From: Hyphomicrobium sp. D-2
Lineage (GTDB): Bacteria; Pseudomonadota; Alphaproteobacteria; Rhizobiales; Hyphomicrobiaceae
Direction: 5' to 3'
NCBI RefSeq assembly: GCF_029872155.1
Contig: NZ_JARXLA010000008.1
Coordinates: forward strand, 684,501 to 748,500
Length of the DNA stretch: 64,000 nucleotides
Part shown: one piece after another, positions 45,659 to 55,054 of the stretch
How positions within the stretch are numbered: the stretch's first letter is position 1
How the letters are laid out: each line of letters starts with the position of its first letter
Notes under the pieces: generated by a model
What the model was told of the DNA's origin: nothing
The model's database searches: none
Seen by the model: only the letters and a program-made list of their open reading frames with translations
Translations under genes and position numbers: made by a program

Positions 45659-46600
45659 ATGACTGACAGGAACGATGATCTTTGGAACGAGGCAATGGCG
45701 TTGCTGCTGCGGTGGCAGCAGTCGCCCGATGATGCGCGTCTTCGTGAGGAAATCCGCAGCTTCTGCAACGAAGGTGAAGAGCAGCTTGCAACCTGGGAGA
45801 GCGTCAAACGCCTCTATCGCCTAACCGGCGAGGCAACGGGTGCGCCCGAGCGGGAAGAAGCTCGACAACGCAAGCGCGACATCACCCGCCGTGGTGTTCT
45901 GACGGGATTGGGCGTGATTGTGCTCGGCGGCGCTGCTTTGAGGGCGCCGGATATTCTGCGCACCTGGGGGGCCGATGTTGTCTCCGGCGTTGGTGTCATC
46001 GACACGCGGATACTGGCGGATGGCACGACGCTTACGCTGGGTCCGGATAGCGCTGTGCAGATCGCGTTTACGCCCACTTCGCGCACGGTAAACCTGCTTG
46101 ATGGTATGGCGCTGTTCGATGTGGCCGACGACGCTACACGGCCGTTCATGGCGCGTGCTGGAAGCTATGTTGCCGAAGCTGGCAGCGGCGCTGAATTTGA
46201 GATGCGCGAGAACGGCGGCCGCAGCCTGATCGGCGTGGGGCGAGGCCGCGTGAACGTGAGCCTCGGTGCAAAGTCAACGGCAACGGAACTTGCTGCGGGC
46301 GACTGGATGTCCGGCGCCGCATCCGGGAAAGACGTTCGCCGTGGGCATCGTGATGGTATAGCCGCCTGGCGTGACCGCAAGCTGATCGCGGATGGTGAAA
46401 CCGTTGGCTCGGTGGTGGCTGAGATCGCGCGCTGGCAATCATCGCGCGTTGTGATCGCCGATTGGAATCTCGGGTCCGCAGTCGTGAGCGGCATTTACGA
46501 TCTGGCCGATCCGACCGCTGCGCTTGAAGCGGTGGTGGCGCCCTATGGCGGCCGGGTGCGCCGTGTCACGCCCTGGCTGACGGTGGTGAGCAGCGTCTAG
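45659..46600 (+). CDS. FecR-type regulator with twin-arginine membrane segment (unit 3)
   Basis: 313 residues. Cytoplasmic sigma-binding part (WNEAMALLLRWQQSPDDARL...WESVKRLYRL), then KRDITRRGVLTGLGVIVLGGAAL, a membrane helix preceded by a twin arginine. E. coli FecR is known to cross the membrane by the Tat route, and this motif points the same way. Periplasmic part: ILADGTTLTLGPDSAVQIAF, LLDGMALFDV, AEFEMRENGG, and a C-terminal STN-like half. The ATG at 45659 (MTDRNDD) is chosen because the sigma gene ends just upstream. Confidence 0.88.
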   Translation: MTDRNDDLWNEAMALLLRWQQSPDDARLREEIRSFCNEGEEQLATWESVKRLYRLTGEATGAPEREEARQRKRDITRRGVLTGLGVIVLGGAALRAPDILRTWGADVVSGVGVIDTRILADGTTLTLGPDSAVQIAFTPTSRTVNLLDGMALFDVADDATRPFMARAGSYVAEAGSGAEFEMRENGGRSLIGVGRGRVNVSLGAKSTATELAAGDWMSGAASGKDVRRGHRDGIAAWRDRKLIADGETVGSVVAEIARWQSSRVVIADWNLGSAVVSGIYDLADPTAALEAVVAPYGGRVRRVTPWLTVVSSV

Positions 46601-46890
46601 GCCATGTCCGCTTCGGATCCTATCAGGCCGAAGCGCACATCATCGCTCCCATCAAACGGATCAGGCTTCCGGATTCTCAGTGACGTTTCTTGCGCGGGTG
46701 AGCTACGGCAGCGGCGTGCCGATTGAGCCTGGATATTTGCGACACGCGGGCCTCCGAGCCATGGCCGAAAAAAAATATGACTCAAAGTGTAGAAAATCGG
46801 CGCTCCATTCCGTCGATAGCTTAGGTGCCCGATGCAGCCTGAATGGAGCTGCCACCGGGTAATGCGTTCGAGTGTGGAGAGTTTGCGTAA

Positions 46891-49425
46891 ATGCGTACCC
46901 CGATTTTGCGTGGCGGCCGCCAGTCGGCCGTGCTGGAGGCGCTTGCCCTCGCGTTACTGATTTCAACGTCGACATTTTCTATCGACGCCGCGCTGGCTCA
47001 GCAGAGCGGTTCGGCGACGTCTGCTCAGCGCAGTTTCGCTATTCCCGCAGGTTCGCTTGCCGGCGCGCTCGTGGCGTTTGGACAGCAGTCGGGCGTGCAG
47101 GTCAGCTATGTGCCATCGGTTGCGGCGGGGCTGAGCTCGCCTGGCGTGAGCGGCACGATGAGCGCTGACACAGCATTGTCGCGGCTGCTTGCGGGCACGG
47201 GGCTGTCATTTCAGATGGGCGGATCAAACACCGCCGTTATTTCGAAGCCCGATGCCAACTCCGCCGGGGCGACGGTCGACGGCGCGATCGCTCTTGATAC
47301 GATCGATGTGAGTGGCGGCAGCAGCAACCATGTTTCATCCGATGCCCCGTACGAAACTCCGGGGTCATCGGCGTTTATTTCGGCAGCACAGATTCAGCGC
47401 GTCGCGCCGACATCAACCGGCGACATATTCAAAACTACGCCCGGCGTGCTGGTAACCGGCAACCGCAACGGCGTGTCGATGGATGTCAATATTCGCGGCC
47501 TGCAAGGGATGAACCGCATCAACACGACCGTTGACGGGGCTATGCAGCAGACGTCGCAATATCGCGGATATGCTGGACACGACAGCCGCACGTTCGTTGA
47601 TCCTGAGTTTATCGCTGGCATTGATATTGAAAAAGGACCGGGCGGATCACCCGGTGCCATGGGTGGCACCGTCAATATGCGGACGTTGTCGGCCAGCGAT
47701 ATTTTGAAGCCAGGTGCAACTTATGGCGCGCGCGTTCGCGGCAGCATTGGCAATAATACCGTCGATCCCGACGATACACCAAGGGTTGGCGGCCAAGCTT
47801 ATAGCCGCTGCTGTCCGCGGGTCAGCTTGCCGCTGGTGACAGGACTAACCGGCGGGGATGGCATGCTCAATTCTGGCAATGGCATGGCCAGCGTAGTGGC
47901 GGCAGCGAGCTTTGAAAAGATTGATGTCGTTGCGGGTTATGCGCATCGTCAGGCCGGAAACTATTTTGCCGGCACGCATGGCAAAGAGCTGCGACCCGGC
48001 CAGACAGACACGATCCAGCGGTATTCGCCTTATGGCTTCGGTGAAGCGGTGCATAACACTTCGCAGGACACGGCATCTGCCTTGGCCAAGCTCACGTTCC
48101 GCCCCGCAGAAGGTCATAAATTTGATTTTGGTGCCACCCGTTATGAAAGTGTGTATGGCGAAGCTTATGGCGACGTACTGTTGTTCTCAGGAACAACTGG
48201 CACCTATGGAAAATCTCAGAGCCGTTTAACGACAGTCACCGCTAACACCTACACCGGCCGCTATGCGTGGACACCAACCGACAATCCGCTGATAGATTTT
48301 CGGGCCAACATTTGGGCAAGCGAAATTTCGGACACCTACCTCATCAACACCGTCAACGACGCATTCACCTGGGGTGGTGATGTGCAGAACACTTCGCGCC
48401 TTACGGTGCCGTTCGGCGATCTCAAGTTGGACTATGGCCTGCAGTATTTCATCGAGGAGTCGGAGTCCAAAAACGCGAGCGGTACCGTGCTTGCGGGCAG
48501 TGCGAGTGGTGACCGCAGCATGACGAGCGGCTTTGCGCGCGCTGCGTACACCGTATTGGAGAAAGTGCGTCTCGATGCCGGGCTGCGCTATGACTATTAC
48601 AAGGTGACAGATGGGGGGCGAAACACAAACGTAGCGGACAAAGAGGATACCAAGCTCAATCCCAACGCAGGTATCACTGTGATGCCGTTTCAGGGTGTGC
48701 AGGTGTTTGGCAAGTATGCTCAGGGATGGCGGCCACCCAGTGTGCGCGAAACGTTTCTGGTGATGACAAGCTTCATAACGCCCAACCCCAACCTGCAACC
48801 GGAAGAATCAGAGAACTGGGAGTATGGCGTGAATGTCAGCCGCGACGGTGTGCTCACTGAAACGGATCGTCTGCGGCTGAAGGTTGCCTACTTCGACAAC
48901 GACTACGTCAACTACATCGTGCGCGCCAATCCGATCATCACGCCACGCGGTTTCTACAATATCCCGGGCGTCAAAATGAAAGGCGTCGAGTTCTCCGGCT
49001 CTTATGATGTCGGTTGGGCCTTCACAGAATTCGGCATCAACCGCTACACCAAGGTGGAGTATTGCCTCACATCCACCTGCGCTGCGCAGACCGGCGGCGA
49101 CGATTATGGTTCCTATCACATTCCACCGAAGTACTCGGGAAGCGTGACGCTGGGAACACGTTTGCTTGATGAAAGACTTGTGCTAGGCGGCCGCGCGACA
49201 TTTGCGGGAACGCGAGCTATTGGGCGCGCTGGTGGTTCGTTCAGCAGTGATTGGGCGCCGTATGTCGTGTTCGATCTGTTCGGCTCGTATGAATTTGATC
49301 CCGGTCTCAGTGTCAACGTCAGCGCCGAGAACATAACCGACCTTTATTATCTGGACGCGCTCTCCAACGCGCGCCTGCCATCGCCTGGCCGTACGGTTCG
49401 CGCGACGCTGACCCGGAATTTCTGA
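46891..49425 (+). CDS. TonB-dependent receptor with STN domain (unit 3)
   Basis: 844 residues. Signal peptide ending ALAQ (about 33), STN domain (RSFAIPAGSLAGALVAFGQQSGVQVSY), TonB-box-like DTIDVSG, plug (DIFKTTPGVLVTG, VNIRGLQGMNRI), barrel with WRPPSVRETFLVMTSF...NPNL and end GRTVRATLTRNF. It carries a CC dipeptide (SRCCPRV) at the place where receptor 1 has one, and a C-x4-C loop (EYCLTSTCAA). Close to receptor 1 throughout. A 290-base gap separates it from fecR3. Confidence 0.92.
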   Translation: MRTPILRGGRQSAVLEALALALLISTSTFSIDAALAQQSGSATSAQRSFAIPAGSLAGALVAFGQQSGVQVSYVPSVAAGLSSPGVSGTMSADTALSRLLAGTGLSFQMGGSNTAVISKPDANSAGATVDGAIALDTIDVSGGSSNHVSSDAPYETPGSSAFISAAQIQRVAPTSTGDIFKTTPGVLVTGNRNGVSMDVNIRGLQGMNRINTTVDGAMQQTSQYRGYAGHDSRTFVDPEFIAGIDIEKGPGGSPGAMGGTVNMRTLSASDILKPGATYGARVRGSIGNNTVDPDDTPRVGGQAYSRCCPRVSLPLVTGLTGGDGMLNSGNGMASVVAAASFEKIDVVAGYAHRQAGNYFAGTHGKELRPGQTDTIQRYSPYGFGEAVHNTSQDTASALAKLTFRPAEGHKFDFGATRYESVYGEAYGDVLLFSGTTGTYGKSQSRLTTVTANTYTGRYAWTPTDNPLIDFRANIWASEISDTYLINTVNDAFTWGGDVQNTSRLTVPFGDLKLDYGLQYFIEESESKNASGTVLAGSASGDRSMTSGFARAAYTVLEKVRLDAGLRYDYYKVTDGGRNTNVADKEDTKLNPNAGITVMPFQGVQVFGKYAQGWRPPSVRETFLVMTSFITPNPNLQPEESENWEYGVNVSRDGVLTETDRLRLKVAYFDNDYVNYIVRANPIITPRGFYNIPGVKMKGVEFSGSYDVGWAFTEFGINRYTKVEYCLTSTCAAQTGGDDYGSYHIPPKYSGSVTLGTRLLDERLVLGGRATFAGTRAIGRAGGSFSSDWAPYVVFDLFGSYEFDPGLSVNVSAENITDLYYLDALSNARLPSPGRTVRATLTRNF

Positions 49426-49443
49426 GTGGATGACAAGCGCGAT

Positions 49444-49494
49444 AACTGCTCCGCTTCCACGCTATGTGTAAGCAAGTCGTGGTGCGGAGCGGTT
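49444..49494 (+). terminator. Stem-loop after receptor 3
   Basis: GCTCCGC (49448-49454) pairs with GCGGAGC (49484-49490), extended by outer AAC/GTT pairs. It begins 19 bases after the receptor stop. No T-run follows. Confidence 0.45.
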
Positions 49495-49666
49495 GCGTCA
49501 GTACCTGCGCCGCTCGTCCTGAATCTGTGATGCGCGCGCAACACCGGGCGAGAGGAATGCAGTTGGCTCTCGCGCTGCCGCTGCCTTCTCAAGACACCTC
49601 GCAACTCAGCAAACACGCCGAAACATGACGATTAATGTCCAGTTTTTGGCCGTGCGCGCGGCGGCC

Positions 49667-49683
49667 TTTAGAGCAGGTCTAAA
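49667..49683. promoter_or_regulatory. Irr-box (ICE-like) palindrome upstream of sigma 4
   Basis: TTTAGAGCAGGTCTAAA is a perfect TTTAGA-N5-TCTAAA dyad, differing from the rhizobial iron control element TTTAGAA-N3-TTCTAAA only at the two innermost bases. Irr binds such sites when iron and heme are low. It is 106 bases upstream of the fourth sigma gene. No other feature of note lies in 49495-49788. Confidence 0.65.
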
Positions 49684-49788
49684 TCATCGCCGTTGAGCGC
49701 AGCGAGCTGGGGCGTTAGGGGATTTTATACGCCACGCTCGGCCGTGGCACGCTTCAACGCAGTCCGACCAGTGTCAGTGTCCAGTATT

Positions 49789-50313
49789 ATGACCTTGCAG
49801 CCAGCCGCCAACGATTTTGACCGCCTGTTCCGGCTCTATCATCGCGATCTTGGCGCGTTCGCGTACGGTCGGCTGCGTGACAGCGAAGCTTCTTCCGACG
49901 TGGTGCAGGATGCGTTCGTGCGTTACATTGCACACACACGCACGGCGCGTGAGGCTCCGGAAGCGCCCCGCTTTTTCCTTTGGCGCATCGCCAGCAATCT
50001 CATTCTAGACCTTGGGCGGCGGGATCGCCGTCGCGGCCGCATGGCATCGCTGGATGATGTCGCGGCGGAGCTGGCCGACCCGACGCCGTCGGTGGAGCAT
50101 CAGCTTTCGGCGCGCGAAGAATATCGCATTTTCTTGCAGGCGCTGAACGAGCTGCCGAAGAACCAGCGGCTAGCTTTGGTGCTCAACCGCGTGGAGCAGA
50201 TGACCCACGCTGAAATTGCGTGCAGGCTCGATGTCTCGCCCAGCATGGTCAACAAGTACATCATGAAGGCGCTGAGCCATTGCGCCATCAGGCTGATGCA
50301 GGCGGGGCGCTGA
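49789..50313 (+). CDS. ECF sigma factor, FecI-like (unit 4)
   Basis: 174 residues. Region 2: FDRLFRLYHRDLGAFAYGRLRDSEASSDVVQDAFVRY and FFLWRIASNLILDLGRRDRR. Region 4: LPKNQRLALVLNRVEQMTHAEIACRLDVSPSMVNKYIMKAL. It is the most divergent of the four sigma factors, in line with its divergent receptor. ATG 49789 is preferred to the longer frame. fecR4 follows after 78 bases. Confidence 0.92.
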   Translation: MTLQPAANDFDRLFRLYHRDLGAFAYGRLRDSEASSDVVQDAFVRYIAHTRTAREAPEAPRFFLWRIASNLILDLGRRDRRRGRMASLDDVAAELADPTPSVEHQLSAREEYRIFLQALNELPKNQRLALVLNRVEQMTHAEIACRLDVSPSMVNKYIMKALSHCAIRLMQAGR

Positions 50314-50391
50314 TTTTGTCGCGCCCACGCTGTCAACTCTCGTCGCTGCGGCGTCTTGAAAGATAGATGACGCATGCGGCAGCAAACCCGA

Positions 50392-51318
50392 ATGACTGAT
50401 CAAGGCGCAGGCTCGCTCGATCCTCTCACCGAGGAGGCGCTCGCATGGCTGGTGCGCCTGCATTCGGGCGAAGAGACCGAGCAGGACTGGCAGCTTTATC
50501 ACGACTGGAAGGCGGCCAGTGGTGAGCAGCGTGCTGCGGCTGAGCGCGCCGAGGCGATGTGGAGCCGGCTTGGTCCTGCGCTGGCGGGTAAGAAATCACG
50601 CAAAATTTCTGGCGCGCTGGTTCTGATGGTGGCGCTGCTCGGCACCGCAGCCTATTCGGGCGTGTTGGGTCGCTCCAATCAATGGCTGGCGGACGAAGCT
50701 ACCGGGATAGGCGAGCGCCGCACAGTGCATCTGGCTGATGGCAGCGCGGTGGTGCTCGATTCCGTCACCAGTTTCGACGTTGAGTTTTCGAATAACGAAC
50801 GCCGCATCAAGCTGCGCGATGGCCAGATCTACGTAACCGTGGCGCCAAATCCAGAGCGTCCGTTTGTCGTTGAGGCGCAGGGCGGAGATGTGCAGGCTCT
50901 GGGCACGGCGTTTAACGTGCGTATCGATGAAGCTGAGGTAAGCGTTGCTGTGACCGAGCACGCGGTGCGCGTCGGCATGATGAACGCGCAGAGCGTGGAT
51001 GTGTCGGTCGGATATGGCGTCGATTACAGCCGCGCAGATGGGCTGGGGCAGGTTGCTGCGGTCGATACCGCTTCAATCACCGCCTGGCAGCGGGGTGAAC
51101 TGGTGTTCGACAACCGCCCGTTGGGCGATGTTCTGGAAGACATGGAGCGTTATGAGCGCGGCGCGGTGATCTTCACCGATGCGGAGCTGAAGCAGCTGCC
51201 GGTCACGGGTGTGTTCAGCACGGACGATCTCGGCGCATTCTTCGATGCGCTGGAACACGCGCTGCCCGTGCGTGTGACGCGGCTGCCGTTGGTGACCGTG
51301 ATTTCTCGCGCTGAATAA
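50392..51318 (+). CDS. FecR-type anti-sigma/sigma regulator (unit 4)
   Basis: 308 residues. Cytoplasmic LTEEALAWLVRLHSGEETEQDWQLYHDWKAA, membrane helix (GALVLMVALLGTAAYSGVL), periplasmic VHLADGSAVVLDSVTSFDVEF, LRDGQIYVTV, ALGTAFNVR and C-terminal VTGVFSTDDLGAFFDALEHAL. The start is set at ATG 50392 (MTDQGAG) by likeness to unit 3 (MTDRNDD); ATG 50374 is possible. Confidence 0.88.
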   Translation: MTDQGAGSLDPLTEEALAWLVRLHSGEETEQDWQLYHDWKAASGEQRAAAERAEAMWSRLGPALAGKKSRKISGALVLMVALLGTAAYSGVLGRSNQWLADEATGIGERRTVHLADGSAVVLDSVTSFDVEFSNNERRIKLRDGQIYVTVAPNPERPFVVEAQGGDVQALGTAFNVRIDEAEVSVAVTEHAVRVGMMNAQSVDVSVGYGVDYSRADGLGQVAAVDTASITAWQRGELVFDNRPLGDVLEDMERYERGAVIFTDAELKQLPVTGVFSTDDLGAFFDALEHALPVRVTRLPLVTVISRAE

Positions 51319-51417
51319 AAATCAGAGCCGAAAAAATCTATTCGATCGGTGTCAGGTTTTGTGAGTCCAGCGTCTTTCCCTTTGTAGGCCGGATCGTACC
51401 GGCGCGTGGGGGACAGT

Positions 51418-53766
51418 ATGAGTATGCGTATTGCCGAGCGATCGGCATTGATGAACGTATTGCGTGCGGCGTTGCTCGGATGCTGCGCGGCGACGGCAGT
51501 GGTGGCAACGGCGCCAGGGGCGCAGGCGCAGACTGCGTCCAATTCGGTTTCTTATAACATTCCGGCGGGCAGCCTCGGATCGGCGCTGACAAAGTGGGCG
51601 CAGGCATCGGGACTGAAGCTGCTTGCATCAGGCGGCGTGCTGCAGGGTCGCTCAACGGGCGGACTCTCCGGCGCCTATGAGCCCTATCAGGCGTTGGGAA
51701 TGTTGCTGGCGGGTAGCGGCCTGACATATTCCAGCAGCGGCACGACGGTAACGATCGCTGATCCCAATGCGGGCGGCAATCAGGCCGGTGCAAGTGTTGA
51801 TGGCGCCATCCCGCTCGATACGATCGATGTGAGCGGTGGGCAGAGCAATTCGTGGGAAGGCAATCCGGATCAGGTTTACGCGACGCCGGCGGGTGTCAGC
51901 GTTGTCACTGGCCAGGACATCGCCGAGAAGTTCGGCGGCAACGCTGACAACGCGCTGCGTTCAACCCCCGGCGCATTCACGCGCATGGCGGAATCTTCGG
52001 CCGGCATTGCTGTGAACATCCGCGGTTTTGAAGGCTTCAACCGCGTCAACATGATGATCGATGGCGTCCGGCAGAACTTCCGCGTTTTCGGACATGGAAT
52101 GAACGGTGGCAACGCGTTTGTCGATCCATCGCTGCTGGCCGGCGTGGACATTGCGCGCGGCTCTGTTATCGGCGCTTCGGGTGTTGGTGCTCTGGCTGGA
52201 TCGGCCAATTTCCGCACGCTCGATGTTGATGACATTCTGATGCCGGGCCGTGACTGGGGGCTGTTGGAAACGATCCGCGTCGGAACCAACGGCTACAACG
52301 CTTCGGTGATGTCAGCGGGCGCTATACGGCGCGAAAACACCAGCGCCAGCATTGCTGTCAGCCATCGCGGATCGAATGACTATCGCGACGGTGACGGCAA
52401 GGTTGCCACCGGCACAGCAGAAGATCTGACCTCGGGCGTTGCCAAGCTGAACTTCGGCGAGAACCAGCCGCATCGGCTGAGCTTTGGTGCTGTATGGTAT
52501 GACAATGACACGACCCTGACCGGCGCAAGTTTCCCGATCGAAAATCAGACCTACACTGCGAAGTATCGCTTCGTTCCGAACAGCGATCTCGTGGATCTGC
52601 GCGTCAACGCTTACTACAACGTGACTGAGGCCACATTCACATCGAACATCAACGGTCAAAACGCGCCGGTGCAGAACAAGGGCTTGGGTGTTGATGTTAC
52701 GAACACCAGCCGTGTCGCGCTTTCCGACGCCGCGGCGGTCACGTTCGATTATGGCGCAGCCTATTATCGCGATGATGTCGACAATGGCGGTAGCGTTCTG
52801 CTCAGCATTGCGCCGGGTCAACAGGATGTAGCCGGTGCGTTCGCTTCGGCGCGTCTGAACTGGAAGATGCTGGAGGTCATTGGTGGCCTGAAATACGACT
52901 ATTACGCCATTACCGGAACGAGCGAGGCGTTTCTGTTTCCTGCAGCGCCCGGCGTTGAGATCGAAAATAGCTCCAGCGCCTGGAGTCCTAAGCTGACCGT
53001 TGCAATAACGCCGCTGGACTGGCTTCAGCTGTATGGCACCTATGAACATTCGTTCCGGCCGCCGAGTGTATCCGAAACGATGTTCCCCGGCGCGCACGGC
53101 ACCAGAAATGGCGCTCATGCAAACCCAAATCTGAGGGGCGAGCGCAGCAAGGGCTGGGAAGCTGGCGTGAATATCCGCAAGGATGGATTGCTGCTGGCGG
53201 ATGATAGCTTCCGCTTCAAGGCAAACTATTTCCAGAGCGATATTCGTGACTACGTGGCGTTCGACATCACCGACTTCAACACATTCCGCATTCAGTTCAC
53301 GAACCTTCCCGGCGTGACGCCGATATCCGGCGTTGAGCTGCAGGGCAGTTACGATGTGGGCGTTGCCTATGCGAATGTATCGTACACCACCACTGACATT
53401 CTGCTTCCGCAGGGCATCTATACAGGCTCCGGTGCTGGCGATCTCGGCCTGCTGCCGGAAGATTATCTGACAGTGGATCTAGGCGTGCGTCTGTTCGACA
53501 AGAAGCTGACACTTGGCGGCCAGATGCGCTGGATCGGTGAATCGCTGCGCACCAATATTCTGAGCTTCCCGATCCGTCCGCCGCTCGCTGTAGATGCGTA
53601 TAAGCTGTTTGACGTCTATGCCAACTATCAGGCGAATGAGAACGTGAACTTGTTCGTCAATGCGGAGAACGTGACTGACGTCATGTATCAACCGGCGCTG
53701 AAATCGCACACTGGCGATCCGGGCCCTGGCCGACGGGTGGTAGGCGGTATCAGTCTCAGGTTTTGA
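51418..53766 (+). CDS. TonB-dependent heme/hemoglobin-type receptor with STN domain (unit 4)
   Basis: 782 residues. Signal peptide ending AQAQ, STN domain (VSYNIPAGSLGSALTKWAQASGLKLLA), TonB box DTIDVSGG, plug with ALRSTPGAFTRM and VNIRGFEGFNRVNMMIDGVRQ. The barrel motif FRPPSVSETMFPGAHGTRNG...NPNL has histidines between FRAP-like and NPNL, the signature of heme and hemoglobin receptors. It lacks the two-cysteine loop of the other receptors. GGGGGAC precedes ATG 51418. A terminator follows. Confidence 0.92.
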   Translation: MSMRIAERSALMNVLRAALLGCCAATAVVATAPGAQAQTASNSVSYNIPAGSLGSALTKWAQASGLKLLASGGVLQGRSTGGLSGAYEPYQALGMLLAGSGLTYSSSGTTVTIADPNAGGNQAGASVDGAIPLDTIDVSGGQSNSWEGNPDQVYATPAGVSVVTGQDIAEKFGGNADNALRSTPGAFTRMAESSAGIAVNIRGFEGFNRVNMMIDGVRQNFRVFGHGMNGGNAFVDPSLLAGVDIARGSVIGASGVGALAGSANFRTLDVDDILMPGRDWGLLETIRVGTNGYNASVMSAGAIRRENTSASIAVSHRGSNDYRDGDGKVATGTAEDLTSGVAKLNFGENQPHRLSFGAVWYDNDTTLTGASFPIENQTYTAKYRFVPNSDLVDLRVNAYYNVTEATFTSNINGQNAPVQNKGLGVDVTNTSRVALSDAAAVTFDYGAAYYRDDVDNGGSVLLSIAPGQQDVAGAFASARLNWKMLEVIGGLKYDYYAITGTSEAFLFPAAPGVEIENSSSAWSPKLTVAITPLDWLQLYGTYEHSFRPPSVSETMFPGAHGTRNGAHANPNLRGERSKGWEAGVNIRKDGLLLADDSFRFKANYFQSDIRDYVAFDITDFNTFRIQFTNLPGVTPISGVELQGSYDVGVAYANVSYTTTDILLPQGIYTGSGAGDLGLLPEDYLTVDLGVRLFDKKLTLGGQMRWIGESLRTNILSFPIRPPLAVDAYKLFDVYANYQANENVNLFVNAENVTDVMYQPALKSHTGDPGPGRRVVGGISLRF

Positions 53767-53809
53767 GGCGGTGCAGTGAATATCGAGCATCGATAGAATT
53801 GGAAAATTC

Positions 53810-53843
53810 AAGGGTGTGCGAGTGGGTCTCGCGCACCCTTTTT
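53810..53843 (+). terminator. Rho-independent terminator after receptor 4
   Basis: AAGGGTGTGCGAG pairs with CTCGCGCACCCTT (one mismatch) around a five-base loop, followed by TTT. It ends the four-unit plus-strand array. From 53844 to 54182 I see no gene. Confidence 0.85.
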
Positions 53844-54182
53844 GTATGCGGCGGGTTTGAGATGGCAGCGCACGCGCCCGTCAGGCGAAGCAAGGCAATC
53901 AGGAAGCGGCAGGCTGCAGTCGCGTGCAACGGAACTGTGCCAGCGACGAGGGCACAGTTATGCTGGATCAGTCGGCCACCAGTTTGTCTTGAGGCAGCAG
54001 TAAGAGTTGGTTGGGAATTGAGTGTGGGGAGAAGACAAATTTCCGGGGCGTGCCGACGGGTAGCCCCGGATTGTAATAGGTTTAGTGCTGAAAATTTATT
54101 CGTCTTGAAATTCGATTCGGCCGGCTTGTTCACGGTGGGCCGGCCAGGCAGGTAAGCGATGTTTTTGTCTGGACAGTAACGG

Positions 54183-54899
54183 TCAGTTCGAAAAACGAAT
54201 GGGAACCGTGAGGAACAGGGTTTTGCCGGTTACGTCGGCAGGCGGTGGCGGCACCGGGCTGGCGCGCTTTGCCAGCGCCATGGCTTCGGCATCAAGTGCT
54301 TTGTTGCCAGAACTTTTGACGACCTGTGTGGAGAGGACCTTGCCGCTGCGGTCGATCTTGAATGCGACCGCTGCCGTGCCCGCGCCACCGGAAAAGCCGC
54401 GCTTGTGGCTGTTGATATGGGTGAGAAGCTTCTGACGCCATGGCGCGAGCGACTTGGGAGCGGCGGCGGCCTTCTTGGGCGCATTTGCTTTCGGCGTCGT
54501 TGTGAGCAGCGGCGCAGGTGCATCGCCGGCCATCGGCGGAGGTTCGCCTTCCTGTGCGCGGGCGGGTGCGTAGTGCGCAAGCACGGCAAGGGCGAGCGCA
54601 GCGGCCAGCGGCAGGGCGGCCAACGCCTGAAGTTTCCAGGGCAGCGCTGTCAGCAGCGGTGCAGGTGCCTGAGGCGCAAGGACCAGATTGTTTGAGGTGC
54701 GCAGTGTTGCGCTGCCCGCGGGAGCAAAAGCGCTGGGCGATGCGTAGGCGTGCGCATCGGTATGGAAGTGTGGCTGCGCCAGAGGCCGGACAGTTGCCGA
54801 TTGGAAATCACGGGGCAGGTCCGGTCGTTGCTGCAAGGGCTGGGGCACATGGTTTTGTTGTGCCCCTCTTAATGATCGTGAAGCGATATAATTTGACAT
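54183..54899 (-). CDS. TonB-family protein with short periplasmic spacer
   Basis: 238 residues. About 85 cytoplasmic residues with His/Gln/Pro-rich sequence come first, then a membrane helix (LAALPLAAALALAVLAHYA), a spacer of only about 40 residues (PPPMAGDAP...PKKAAAAPKSLAP) and a C-terminal TonB domain: WRQKLLTHINSHKRGF, AAVAFKIDRSGKVLSTQVVKSSGNKALDAEAMALAKRASPVP. The TM helix lacks the Ser-x3-His arrangement of energised TonB. Its own promoter should lie in 54900-55054, since it follows the next tonB by that gap. Confidence 0.82.
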   Translation of the reverse strand: MSNYIASRSLRGAQQNHVPQPLQQRPDLPRDFQSATVRPLAQPHFHTDAHAYASPSAFAPAGSATLRTSNNLVLAPQAPAPLLTALPWKLQALAALPLAAALALAVLAHYAPARAQEGEPPPMAGDAPAPLLTTTPKANAPKKAAAAPKSLAPWRQKLLTHINSHKRGFSGGAGTAAVAFKIDRSGKVLSTQVVKSSGNKALDAEAMALAKRASPVPPPPADVTGKTLFLTVPIRFSN

Positions 54900-55054
54900 G
54901 ACGCATACTCCTACAACTTAAACTACGCAGGTTTTCACGAAGGCCGGAGGTTGGGGGACGATACCGTGTGTCGGTCGTCAAGTTTGCGAGTTCGCACCGT
55001 TTCCCCTTCGCCTAGCAATCGACATTCCAAAGTTCTTTCAGCCGCGCCGAAGCA

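Noticed and set aside
46680-46862. Possible 60-residue gene between fecR3 and receptor 3
   Set aside because: No ribosome binding site, low-complexity sequence and overlap with the likely receptor promoter.
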